64,000 nucleotides of DNA from Tritrichomonas musculus. Its lineage: Eukaryota; Parabasalia; Tritrichomonadida; Tritrichomonadidae. Below, in pieces: positions 1 to 8,254 of this stretch (within the stretch, counting starts at the first letter, position 1; every line of letters starts with the position of its first letter). The stretch lies in assembly GCA_039105265.1 (NCBI GenBank), contig JAPFFF010000050.1:310001-374000 (forward strand). Direction: 5' to 3'. The translations under genes were made by a program, and so were the position numbers. Below the pieces are notes generated by a model. It made no database searches and had not been told where the DNA came from. It saw only the letters and a list, made by a program, of their open reading frames with translations.

Positions 1-461
1 ACATCATTGTCATAATAAAAAACACCATCACAGTAATAATAATTATTGAATTCATATCTTACTCCTTTTGATTCATAGAAATCAACTTTAATTGAATCTA
101 TTGGTATTTCATCAACATATTCATATTTGGTTCTATTTCTAGAAGAAACTAAATTGTTCATGTTATCAACATGAGAAATCCATCTTAAATTCTCTAAATG
201 GTAATCTGTCCTGTCATGGTTGATATGGTCTATTTCTGGTAAATTATCTGGATTTGGAATGAACTGTTTTGCTATTAATTGGTGTTTATTATATGATTTT
301 CTATGTAAATTTACTCTTGGATAACCACTTCCTGTATTGCTTTCTTTCAATATATTTCCAGTTTTTCTATTTCTTACCATAAATGGGTATTCATTCATTA
401 TTTCATAATCATCTTCAAAACCAAAAAGAGGAACAAATTTAATTACACTATCTGATTCCAT
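1..461 (-). CDS. HNH homing-type endonuclease (partial)
   Basis: The frame opens with ATG at 461 and stays open to the left edge (153 codons visible), so the C-terminus is missing. Residues about 25-70 resemble a NUMOD4-like segment (VRNRKTGNILKESNTGSGYP). The HNH core follows, with LPEIDHINHDRTDYHLENLR and then WISHVDNMNN; the paired histidines and asparagines match the HNH zinc/Mg nuclease fold. Such genes are selfish endonucleases that cut DNA. Here it lies 30 bp downstream of the neighbouring Maverick gene on the same strand, so it is probably element-borne cargo. The target site is unknown. Confidence 0.75.
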   Translation of the reverse strand, partial: MESDSVIKFVPLFGFEDDYEIMNEYPFMVRNRKTGNILKESNTGSGYPRVNLHRKSYNKHQLIAKQFIPNPDNLPEIDHINHDRTDYHLENLRWISHVDNMNNLVSSRNRTKYEYVDEIPIDSIKVDFYESKGVRYEFNNYYYCDGVFYYDND

Positions 462-490
462 TTCTGTAAAAATAAAAATAAAGCATTAAT

Positions 491-1069
491 TCACTTCTTT
501 CCTTTCCTTTTTCTTTTAGCTTTTTTTAAAGATTTAATTTGGTTATACTCTCTTTGCTTTTTTAATCTTGCTAATTTTGCTTCTGCTTCATCAACATATT
601 TATTTCTGCCTTGATATATTTTATATGCTACTGGTTTTCTTGAATAATGAATTCTAGGGAAATCAGAATAGGCTACATATTTATTTCCAAATAATCTTTT
701 ATTTCTTTCATCTACCATTTGGTCTATCAATTTTTGTGCTTCATTATTTTCAATATTCTGTATTCCATTACCAGTGGCCTTCATTATTTTAGCACCACCC
801 TTGAAATATTTATTGCCAGTTGTATCTGCTACAACATCCATGATTTCACCACCTGTCCTTAATATTTCTCCTTTATTATCCCATGCCCAATTTTTAAATT
901 TATCAACCTTTTCTTTCCATTCTCTGGATCTATTTATTGGTCTCCCTCCTGTTAATCTATCATAAGCTTGATGAATTCTCTTTATAAATTTACCTGATAT
1001 CCCTTCTGATTGTGTCATAGGAGGAACATATTTCTCTGTTGTTTCACTTGGATTATCCTCTAAAATCAT
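491..1069 (-). CDS. Maverick-associated basic protein, unknown function
   Basis: A 192-residue protein 15 bp downstream of the packaging ATPase gene. The middle (about 75-105) is glycine- and alanine-rich (GGEIMDVVADTTGNKYFKGG), and the last 30 residues are very lysine/arginine rich (SLKKAKRKRKGKK at the end). The tail suggests DNA binding or nuclear targeting. Its position in the virion-protein block of the element makes a minor structural or DNA-associated protein plausible, but no family is recognised. No signal peptide or membrane segment is visible. Confidence 0.6.
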   Translation of the reverse strand: MILEDNPSETTEKYVPPMTQSEGISGKFIKRIHQAYDRLTGGRPINRSREWKEKVDKFKNWAWDNKGEILRTGGEIMDVVADTTGNKYFKGGAKIMKATGNGIQNIENNEAQKLIDQMVDERNKRLFGNKYVAYSDFPRIHYSRKPVAYKIYQGRNKYVDEAEAKLARLKKQREYNQIKSLKKAKRKRKGKK

Positions 1070-1084
1070 TTAAAACCAATTAAA

Positions 1085-1939
1085 TCATTCAAAGTAATAT
1101 TTATTGGCTGTTATATTGCAAATAAATTTATCATGTGGTTCTCTATGTTGCAAATATTCTTTAACTGTATTTTTTATATTTAGATTGTTATTTGTTTGTT
1201 GAAGCAATGATGTAAAATCTTCTTCTGAATAACCACTATAGCATATAATATCTGTGGCCAATCTTTTGGCATTTATATGGACAAATCTAATTGTTTGAAT
1301 AGCCATGATACAAGTAATATTATAGTGTCTTGTTTTGGTTAACAATCTGATGAATTCAGTATTGTTATGTGTTAATAAATCACTTCCTGCACAGTCATCT
1401 AATATTATCAAGGTGTTGTATGGATATGATGAGGTTTGGTATTTTACTAGCTTATTGGCTATATATACTATTCTATCATCTATTTCTTGAAGAGAGTGCT
1501 TATTTATTAGTCTCTGCATTTCTTCATTTGTTTCTTTCATTCTTGATAATACATGCTTTACCATTGCATAATATTTTATCTTTCTCTTTAGATGCTTCTT
1601 TAGGTAATCCATTAATTCTGCTTCATTAAGATATACTATTGGTGTCTTTACATTCTTACTCATAGCCTCAGCTGTCTTATCTGCTTTTCCAGATGTGGAA
1701 CAAAAAATAATTTTCTGATAGTATGGATGCTTAAATAATCTCTCTGTAATTAATATATGTTTAAATATCCAATAACTCTTACCACTTCCTGGGCGCCCAA
1801 TAAGAAAAATTATTCCATTGGTGCTAAATGGATAGGATGGATGTAATGGTTTCATTAACGCGGCTTCTATTTCTTTCTGGTTTTTCTTCATTGTCTTTTG
1901 TATTAAAGTTTCCACTTCTTTCATTATTTGTTTAGACAT
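1085..1939 (-). CDS. Maverick genome-packaging ATPase (A32/FtsK-HerA type)
   Basis: A 284-residue P-loop NTPase. Walker A is GRPGSGKS at about residues 48-55, and Walker B is the hydrophobic strand ending LIILDD near 176-181. A short hydrophobic strand precedes the P-loop, as in A32-like packaging ATPases of Mavericks and large DNA viruses. These are thought to pump element DNA into capsids. A late segment (residues about 208-222, HYNITCIMAIQTIRF) fits the sensor strand seen in this family. Length is normal. It lies between the integrase (10 bp upstream) and a small basic protein gene, and no lesion is seen. Confidence 0.85.
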   Translation of the reverse strand: MSKQIMKEVETLIQKTMKKNQKEIEAALMKPLHPSYPFSTNGIIFLIGRPGSGKSYWIFKHILITERLFKHPYYQKIIFCSTSGKADKTAEAMSKNVKTPIVYLNEAELMDYLKKHLKRKIKYYAMVKHVLSRMKETNEEMQRLINKHSLQEIDDRIVYIANKLVKYQTSSYPYNTLIILDDCAGSDLLTHNNTEFIRLLTKTRHYNITCIMAIQTIRFVHINAKRLATDIICYSGYSEEDFTSLLQQTNNNLNIKNTVKEYLQHREPHDKFICNITANKYYFE

Positions 1940-1949
1940 TTATTTGTGG

Positions 1950-3035
1950 TTAAATCCATTTGCGTATTCCATTTGGAATATTTTTTTGTTTGCTCCAGTA
2001 ATCCATCTCAAGATTGGATAATTTAGTTGGTGCTCCCTCTCGTAAATTTTTAGCTGGAATTACATCTTCTGTTCCCTCGCTATATTTTATTTTATATTTA
2101 TTCTTAGCTGCATCATATGATATAATTTTTTCCACAATACCTCTCTTGCCTCCCTTCAGTGTTTGCGCTATATTTTTATTTTGTGTTTTTATTAGTCTGT
2201 ATCCTGGCAGCTTGTCAATTGATTCATCTTTAGACTTAACTATAAATTGGTTGCCAGCCTTGGAATCAACTATGTATGCCTCTTTGCTGACTCTATTTCT
2301 GCGCTTAGAAAATGGTTCCTTAGCTTGAATAATTCTAACTCTATCATTTGGTTTGAAATCATAGGGATTGTTTTGTGACTTGGTTTTTACATATTCTTTT
2401 TCATCTTTCTCTGTCATTTCATTTGGTATTTTATAGTCTAGTGACCTGTGGGGAGAATTGTTGTATGAATCTATTAAACCATTCATCTCTTGTTCTCCAA
2501 TATATCTATTCTCACCTACCATATCTCTTATTGTTCTCATGAATCTATTTATAATACCTAGAACATTATGGTTATTGTCTTCTGTTGTATTGTATATTAT
2601 ATCATTTGATTTCATTAGCTGTAATACATCATTGGACAAATAAGCTGCATCTTGGTCTGATGTTATAGAATAGACATCTGGTTCTTCTTCAAAAAATTTG
2701 TTAAGAGCCTTTGCTACTTCTTTTGCACCCTTCCCCTTCATTGGATAACAGTATGCTTTTCTTGTGTTAATATTAATTAACATCAAATAATTTAATCCAT
2801 CCTTGGTTTTGTCATTTATGAAAGTGTCCATTTGGTATCCACCTGAATGCTTCGAATAGATGTTCATGAATTTTGCCTTTGGTACTTTAACATCATGCAC
2901 CACTTTCTTTAAATAATTTAATGCTGCCTCCTCTGTGAATCCATAGCGTTTTGCAAGAGGGACAAATTTAGATGGTGTCTTCCACGGAAAAAAATGGTGG
3001 AGCTCTTCAATAGTTTTATATTGTTTTCTACTCAT
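1950..3035 (-). CDS. Maverick integrase (rve family, c-int) with chromo-like C-terminus
   Basis: A 361-residue retroviral-type integrase that would insert the element into host DNA. After an N-terminal helical segment, the rve core spans about residues 50-185: first Asp in QMDTF, second in TSDQDAAY. The third acidic position appears to be Asn in LGIINRFMRTIRD, where family members often have Glu or Asp. Residues about 225-275 form an SH3-like integrase tail (NPYDFKPNDRVRII), and 300-340 resemble a chromodomain (VEKIISYDAAKNKYKIKYSE). The reading frame is intact, but if the Asn truly replaces the catalytic acid the enzyme may be inactive. Confidence 0.88.
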   Translation of the reverse strand: MSRKQYKTIEELHHFFPWKTPSKFVPLAKRYGFTEEAALNYLKKVVHDVKVPKAKFMNIYSKHSGGYQMDTFINDKTKDGLNYLMLININTRKAYCYPMKGKGAKEVAKALNKFFEEEPDVYSITSDQDAAYLSNDVLQLMKSNDIIYNTTEDNNHNVLGIINRFMRTIRDMVGENRYIGEQEMNGLIDSYNNSPHRSLDYKIPNEMTEKDEKEYVKTKSQNNPYDFKPNDRVRIIQAKEPFSKRRNRVSKEAYIVDSKAGNQFIVKSKDESIDKLPGYRLIKTQNKNIAQTLKGGKRGIVEKIISYDAAKNKYKIKYSEGTEDVIPAKNLREGAPTKLSNLEMDYWSKQKNIPNGIRKWI

Positions 3036-3045
3036 TTAAATTCAT

Positions 3046-4449
3046 TTAAATGTAAAGCATTTTGTGGTATGGTAAAAACTGTATTTCAATCACAAATGAC
3101 TCACCATTTGGTAATATGACAGGGATTGTATTATGGCGACCTGAATAAAATTCTACCCAAAATCTTTGGTCTGTTGAGTTTAATTTAAAATATTTAATGG
3201 GATTAAAGTACATTTGACTATTACCTAAATAATATTTATTTGACTGTTCTGCTATTGATGAATAAACTTTACATGAATGCCTATCCCATATATTTTTAAA
3301 ATCTATTCTTCTAAACCATTCGTCATTAAAATCATTAAGTTTGTTTTGGTATGATTTATCCCCTAAATTTAATAAATCTGTAAAATCTGTGTTCTTATAA
3401 TTAGAATCTAGTCTATCATTATCAATAAATTTAATCTTGAAATCAACATAGCATAGACCTAAATTAATAAATTCATTTTCACCAGGTATTGGTTTTGGAG
3501 TTGGTTCAGGGTCTTGAGGTGGTTGTGGATTCTCTACAAATTCATCTATATCTGGTGGTACATATGAAGGTGGATATGCTATATTTCTTTCTAAATTTTG
3601 AGGTGAATAAATGGTTTCAATAAATGTTTTCTTATCATAATCATAATATCCATCCATTTGGAAATCATTCAAACTTCTATTAACATCATCTTGATGAAAT
3701 AATGGAACAATTTTTTCTTTATGTTGTTTTATCCAATCATTAATTTTCCCTTTGTATTCTTTATATTTTTCTGGGGCATTGAATAGAAATGCAATCACAT
3801 CCTTCACAAAATAAAAGCGTCCCATATATGGATTAATATATGCTTTCATTATGTCTGCATATGCTTTAGTAATTTCTTTTATGTCTTCAATAGTTATTTT
3901 ATATTTATTTAAGAATGCTCCATTAAATTCCTCAAACTTTTTATTTAACTGTTTATTTATGTCATCAAATAATTTCCTAAAATCATTCTCTGTAGAAAGC
4001 CAAGATATAACATGTATTGTCAATTCTATTTTTGATTTTTCTGGTAATTTGTCATATATTTGGTCATTTGATAAGTCTTTATTTTCAGCCTTTGCTTTTA
4101 ATTCATCAAAATCTTTCCTCAGATATTTTCTAATGCTAAAGTCAAACTCTAATTTTCTTCTTTTTGCAATCATCCAAATACTTCTCACTCCTACAATTGA
4201 TTCGCCTCTATTTGATGTACACCATTCTTGTGGGAAATTAAAATAGTATCTGTTTGGTTTGCTAGGGTCTTGTTCTCCATCTTCCAGAAAATAGGCATAT
4301 TCAATTGCTATTGGTGTTTGCTCTTCAGCTGGATTTAGTCTCGGGTACATTTCAATCATGGAAAATATTTTTTTATTCCATAATTTGGTGGTGCTCATCA
4401 AAACATCTATATCTTGGTGCATCTCTTTCTCTTTCCCTATCATAATCAT
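3046..4449 (-). CDS. Maverick putative capsid-type protein
   Basis: A protein of up to 467 residues in the position where Mavericks carry structural genes. It has a helical middle (about 125-250), a proline-rich linker near 315-330 (PQPPQDPEPTPKPIPGE) and a beta-rich C-terminal third ending in VILPNGESFVIEIQF. A beta-rich end after a linker would suit a jelly-roll virion protein, but I cannot confirm identity by eye. The start is uncertain: ATG at 4449 overlaps the upstream gene by 77 bp, while an internal Met at 4398 or 4359 reduces or removes the overlap. Confidence 0.55.
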   Translation of the reverse strand: MIMIGKEKEMHQDIDVLMSTTKLWNKKIFSMIEMYPRLNPAEEQTPIAIEYAYFLEDGEQDPSKPNRYYFNFPQEWCTSNRGESIVGVRSIWMIAKRRKLEFDFSIRKYLRKDFDELKAKAENKDLSNDQIYDKLPEKSKIELTIHVISWLSTENDFRKLFDDINKQLNKKFEEFNGAFLNKYKITIEDIKEITKAYADIMKAYINPYMGRFYFVKDVIAFLFNAPEKYKEYKGKINDWIKQHKEKIVPLFHQDDVNRSLNDFQMDGYYDYDKKTFIETIYSPQNLERNIAYPPSYVPPDIDEFVENPQPPQDPEPTPKPIPGENEFINLGLCYVDFKIKFIDNDRLDSNYKNTDFTDLLNLGDKSYQNKLNDFNDEWFRRIDFKNIWDRHSCKVYSSIAEQSNKYYLGNSQMYFNPIKYFKLNSTDQRFWVEFYSGRHNTIPVILPNGESFVIEIQFLPYHKMLYI

Positions 4450-4675
4450 TATTGTATTTCAAGACTGCTGCACGCCTAAATTTAGCATATCTGAATCCAC
4501 TAAATGTATTCCTTTCATCTAGTACTTCAATGATGACATATCCATGCGAATCACATGTCCTGACATTTTTAAATGCATCATATACTTGTTGTGTCTCACG
4601 TGATGTATAGATTGGATTTCTTAGAGTGAACTTTTTATACTGAGTCATAATTTTTAAATCAGAAGGGGTGTCCAT
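4373..4675 (-). CDS. Maverick small protein, unknown
   Basis: A 100-residue protein, first gene of the visible minus-strand series. The sequence mixes short strands (HGYVIIEVLDERNTFSGFRY) with a charged stretch (DYDRERERDAPRYRC). No family is recognised. It starts just inside the element end and overlaps the next gene, typical of compact Maverick coding. It might be an early or structural protein; nothing in the sequence decides. Confidence 0.5.
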   Translation of the reverse strand: MDTPSDLKIMTQYKKFTLRNPIYTSRETQQVYDAFKNVRTCDSHGYVIIEVLDERNTFSGFRYAKFRRAAVLKYNNDYDRERERDAPRYRCFDEHHQIME

Positions 4676-4699
4676 TTAATAGCGGGAAAAAATTAATAT

Positions 4700-4797
4700 A
4701 CTACTTTTTGAATAGAGAACTTTTTGAATTATCAACTTTTTCTGAATGGAACTTTTTGAAATGGAAACTTTTTCTGAATGGAACTTTTTGAATGGGG
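4700..4797. repeat. Cluster of ACTTTTTGAAT-like motifs
   Basis: Five close variants of ACTTTTTGAA or ACTTTTTCTGAA follow one another at roughly 15-22 bp spacing, directly upstream of the first Maverick gene. The same motif stands alone upstream of several other genes in the window, so this may be a promoter-like array or part of the element terminus. Confidence 0.6.
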
Positions 4798-4895
4798 TCC
4801 AGGGGCGGGAGCCCTTGGAGTAGCGCGAACGTAGCGTAGCGGAGAGAAGCGCGGTAAGCTGGGCGATAGCGGAGCCTACCGTTAACTACTTAAGT
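4796..4895. other. GC-rich block at the Maverick end
   Basis: About 100 bp of strikingly GC-rich sequence (for example GGGGTCCAGGGGCGGGAGCC and AGCGCGAACGTAGCGTAGCG) in a region otherwise mostly A and T. Short CGTAGCG-type direct repeats are visible. It may be part of the Maverick terminal repeat or a separate small insertion; no mate was found in the window. Confidence 0.5.
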
Positions 4896-5728
4896 TGATA
4901 TCTAATTATATAAATTATTTGGAAAAGTTAGGATCGAAAGATTTTAGTAGAACAAAATTTTTATTTTTTTGAAAGCATATTTGGTCTATTTTATTTAGCT
5001 TATATAGCCAAAAATGTGTTAAATTCCTTTTGTTTTAACGTGAACTTATGTTGTTTAATTAAATATATGAACTATTACATAAAAAGGAAAAAAATGGAAA
5101 ATTTCCAATTTTTCCTCAAATCATCAATGCTAAAAAAAATAACTGCTGCTTTTCTCTCAAAATTGACCTACTTTAGCCATATATTTGGCCTTAAATATTT
5201 CTCATTATTAAATTTTAAGGTTCCGATTTAAAATAATTCGCTGTAAAAAAGCCAATATAATACTCATTAGGATAGAAAAAGATATGGAAAGAAAATAAAT
5301 ATGATAATAAAAACAATTAAAACATTAAAATAAAGTCAATTACTAATACTATAATATTTAAAATTAGAATAGATTTGTTTTAAAACCAAATGTGTTTATA
5401 TACATATATATATATCAAACCAAAAAAACAATAAAGTATGTATTGCGATGTGTAAGTTTATTACTAATTATCAAAAAATTTTTATTGATTAAACCTAAAA
5501 AAAGGATTTCAGAATAATAAGTATAAATTGCTCTAACATAAAAAGAAACCTATTAAAATTGGAATGACTAAATCAATATAAAATTTAAATGAAATGTAAT
5601 TGAAATTTATTTTGGAATTTTACGTAAAATGAAAAGGAAATATAAAATAAATGTAATTTAAAGCATGCTTAATTTTCATGAGTATTTAATAGAAAAAGAA
5701 GGCGCTTAGATATTTTTTTACTAAGATA
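4896..5728. other. AT-rich intergenic region
   Basis: No convincing gene. A short plus-strand frame (5016-5231) has no recognisable features. The sequence is AT-rich with a short AT dinucleotide run near 5400-5413. It should contain the left end of the MULE element, but no terminal repeat could be identified. Confidence 0.6.
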
Positions 5729-8215
5729 TTAATCATTATGTTGATTCTTGCTTGCCAGCCAGGCTTTCTTTACAGGACAAGTAGCAGCATTATGGAATGA
5801 ACAGTCGCAGATTCTACAATGACGAGTGTTTGGTAGGCTTTGCATATCAGATGTTTTAAATTTTAACATTTCTGCTCGATGAGGACAACGAATAATTGTA
5901 TGAGCATCTCCACAGATAGCACAACATAATTCTGAATTGTTGGCCTGGCTTTTCTTAGGGCGGCCTGGTCTATTGCAAAAAGCATCAATTACAACTGGTT
6001 CTTGATTTCTATTATTTAGTTCCTGTTCAAACTTACTAAGAAATTCACACATTAATTCGTAAGCTGCATTATCTTTGGATGCAATTTGTACTAATGCAAT
6101 TGCTCTGGCTCGTAAAATATTAAATCTTTCTTTATTATCAATTGGTATAACATCTGGTGCTTCATATGTAACTTTATTTCTGATAATGGTAGGAAATTGG
6201 AAAGATTGTGGTTTATTAATTGTCCATCTTGGGGCGATTGTAATGTTACTGTATATGTCTTGGTGTGTTTCAATGAGATATCTAATGTAGTGTGAACAAG
6301 GAAGACCCGTATTAACTTGCTTCTTACAAGAACATTCGCCATTTAAAATAAAATATGTTTCTGTATAATTTTCTTCTGCTTGAATGTTGACCTTTTCTTC
6401 TTTGAAAACCATTAATCCTTCGTTTGTATTTTCGACTATTAATTCACTCGCCTTTGAAATTGATCCAGATATAGATTCCGCAATACTTTGTGCAACGTTG
6501 AATTTGGCCATAATATCTACAATATCTGGTGATCTAACTTTCTTCAACTTTCTTCCCTTTATATATCTTTTGTTGCATGCAGTGTTTTGCTCTACAAATG
6601 TCATATGTTCTCTAATTTCTTTTAATGTTACTAATCTTCCTGGTAATGTTCTTTTCAATCGTCTATTCGTTGATTCTGAAATAGATGAAGTATTATATCC
6701 ACATGTAAAGTAATTGATCCTACTCTTTGCTATAATATCAATTTTTTCATCAACATTTTCTAATAAATACTGTTTAATCTTTTCATTTTCTGAAAGCTTA
6801 TTATGACATTCTTCTAAGACTTTTTCATCTCTAGTCATTCCCATAATTCTAAAATAACTTATAACTTTCTTTTCTTCATTCTGAGGTAACTGAAGTGTGG
6901 CAACAAATCTAACAAAGTTTTCAATTTTATGCCAAAAACATATAACTCTGTTCAATTGTAAAATCTTCTGATCTACATCTGTTTTGTTTTCTAGACATAA
7001 CGTCTCTGAGTATGCACCTGCTAAACCTAAATCATCATCTGAACATATAGTATGAATTTTATCTTTTGATGGTAAGTCATTAACTAATATTGAAAGGATC
7101 CAACGGAAAATTTTGTGACTGTTTGAAGATGCAAATATAATTCCACCGCTTCTGATTTCTCTTTCGGAACCAATTACTGTTAATGGTATAACGGACCACT
7201 TGCTTGACATTAAACAAAAAGTTGGATCAATAGAAACGAAATCACCGTATTCCTTTAAGTTATTATATTCTTCTTGAGTAAACGTTGCAAAAACCTTTCT
7301 TCTAACTACATTTTCTTTTTTATCCAGATCTTTATCATCATATAAAAAATGACCATTAGTGCTTTCCATATAAAGACGCAACTCTTCTGACTCTGCTATT
7401 CTCTGACATAACTTTATCTTCTTATCTTTTCTGCAAATATCTGCGATTTGTTGGGATGATATAAAATGATTATAATTTTCATGAACAATCTTAGCGACCA
7501 ATTGAGTATCAACGCCATTGTTTACCATGCTGACTATAATTTTCTTTAAATCTACATTAAGTACCTTATGAATATATACAAATGGATCTTTTTGGTGATT
7601 GTGCTGCAATGATGTAGTGGCTACTTTCCAAAAGAATTTCTTTGTTATTGAATCTTTATTTCGTCTGATATTAATGAAAAAGGGACAAGCTGTATTCAAT
7701 AATGGATTCTTGCCTTTAAGAGAATGCAAATGGCAACGTAATCTTAATTTACCATCTGACGCCGAATTAAGACAAACCAATTCGAAACCTTCATCATTTG
7801 CGTGCATTCGAAATGCTTTTAATAGATCACTATAATCGTCTGCTTTCATATCTTTAAGTTGTCTGTCTGTAAAAAAAGTATCACAAAATTCATTTCTAGA
7901 TAAGTCTGCTTCATCTTCTGTTATAATGGTAATATCTGAACATTCAATATATAATAATGCAACATGTGAGCCTTTGTGCTGAATGATCTTAGGAATTCCG
8001 GTAACTTTAACATACTGACCACAATCGATGATTTCATATTTATCATAATGAACTCGAATTGTAAATGGCATTAAATTATTTTCTTTGAGTGATCTTGATA
8101 CTTCTTGGATTTCAATATTATTAGGTGGAAACACCCTAGTAACATAACCTCTTGTTTCGATGTTTTTATCTATGTACATTGCTGATATCTTTGGGATTGG
8201 AATGGATTGAGTCAT
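5729..8215 (-). CDS. MULE (Mutator-like) transposase
   Basis: An intact 828-residue DDE transposase. Residues about 1-95 are beta-rich and OB-fold-like (ETRGYVTRVFPPNNIEIQEV), followed by a FAR1/WRKY-GCM1-like DNA-binding region with Cys and His residues (about 125-210). The MULE core has the first Asp in FVSIDPTFCL, the second in ICSDDDLGLAG, the family C-X2-H motif CFWH, and the Glu in SSISESTNRRLKR. A SWIM finger follows (CSCKKQVNTGLPCSH). The C-terminus carries two Cys/His knuckles (CAICGDAHTIIRCPHR and CRICDCSFHNAATCP). No frameshift is seen, so the element may be recently active. A 122-bp satellite starts about 40 bp upstream of the start codon. Confidence 0.9.
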   Translation of the reverse strand: MTQSIPIPKISAMYIDKNIETRGYVTRVFPPNNIEIQEVSRSLKENNLMPFTIRVHYDKYEIIDCGQYVKVTGIPKIIQHKGSHVALLYIECSDITIITEDEADLSRNEFCDTFFTDRQLKDMKADDYSDLLKAFRMHANDEGFELVCLNSASDGKLRLRCHLHSLKGKNPLLNTACPFFINIRRNKDSITKKFFWKVATTSLQHNHQKDPFVYIHKVLNVDLKKIIVSMVNNGVDTQLVAKIVHENYNHFISSQQIADICRKDKKIKLCQRIAESEELRLYMESTNGHFLYDDKDLDKKENVVRRKVFATFTQEEYNNLKEYGDFVSIDPTFCLMSSKWSVIPLTVIGSEREIRSGGIIFASSNSHKIFRWILSILVNDLPSKDKIHTICSDDDLGLAGAYSETLCLENKTDVDQKILQLNRVICFWHKIENFVRFVATLQLPQNEEKKVISYFRIMGMTRDEKVLEECHNKLSENEKIKQYLLENVDEKIDIIAKSRINYFTCGYNTSSISESTNRRLKRTLPGRLVTLKEIREHMTFVEQNTACNKRYIKGRKLKKVRSPDIVDIMAKFNVAQSIAESISGSISKASELIVENTNEGLMVFKEEKVNIQAEENYTETYFILNGECSCKKQVNTGLPCSHYIRYLIETHQDIYSNITIAPRWTINKPQSFQFPTIIRNKVTYEAPDVIPIDNKERFNILRARAIALVQIASKDNAAYELMCEFLSKFEQELNNRNQEPVVIDAFCNRPGRPKKSQANNSELCCAICGDAHTIIRCPHRAEMLKFKTSDMQSLPNTRHCRICDCSFHNAATCPVKKAWLASKNQHND

Positions 8216-8254
8216 TTTGGAAATTATAAACGGAAATTTTAACCGCTTTTTCTG

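Larger units (their letters stand above)
1..4890 (-). mobile_element. Maverick/Polinton DNA transposon, partial
   Basis: Six tightly packed minus-strand genes, separated by 10-30 bp or overlapping, encode a packaging ATPase, an rve integrase, putative virion proteins and an HNH endonuclease. The ATPase plus integrase pairing defines Maverick/Polinton elements, which are very abundant in Trichomonas. The element runs off the left edge, so the expected DNA polymerase B, protease and other genes are not visible. The right boundary is not firmly located: coding ends near 4675 and a GC-rich block ends near 4890. I could not identify the terminal inverted repeat or the target duplication, so the right coordinate is approximate. 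Confidence 0.85.

Noticed and set aside
5016-5231. Short plus-strand frame as a gene
   Set aside because: Phe/Lys-rich, no domain, no start context; likely chance in AT-rich DNA.
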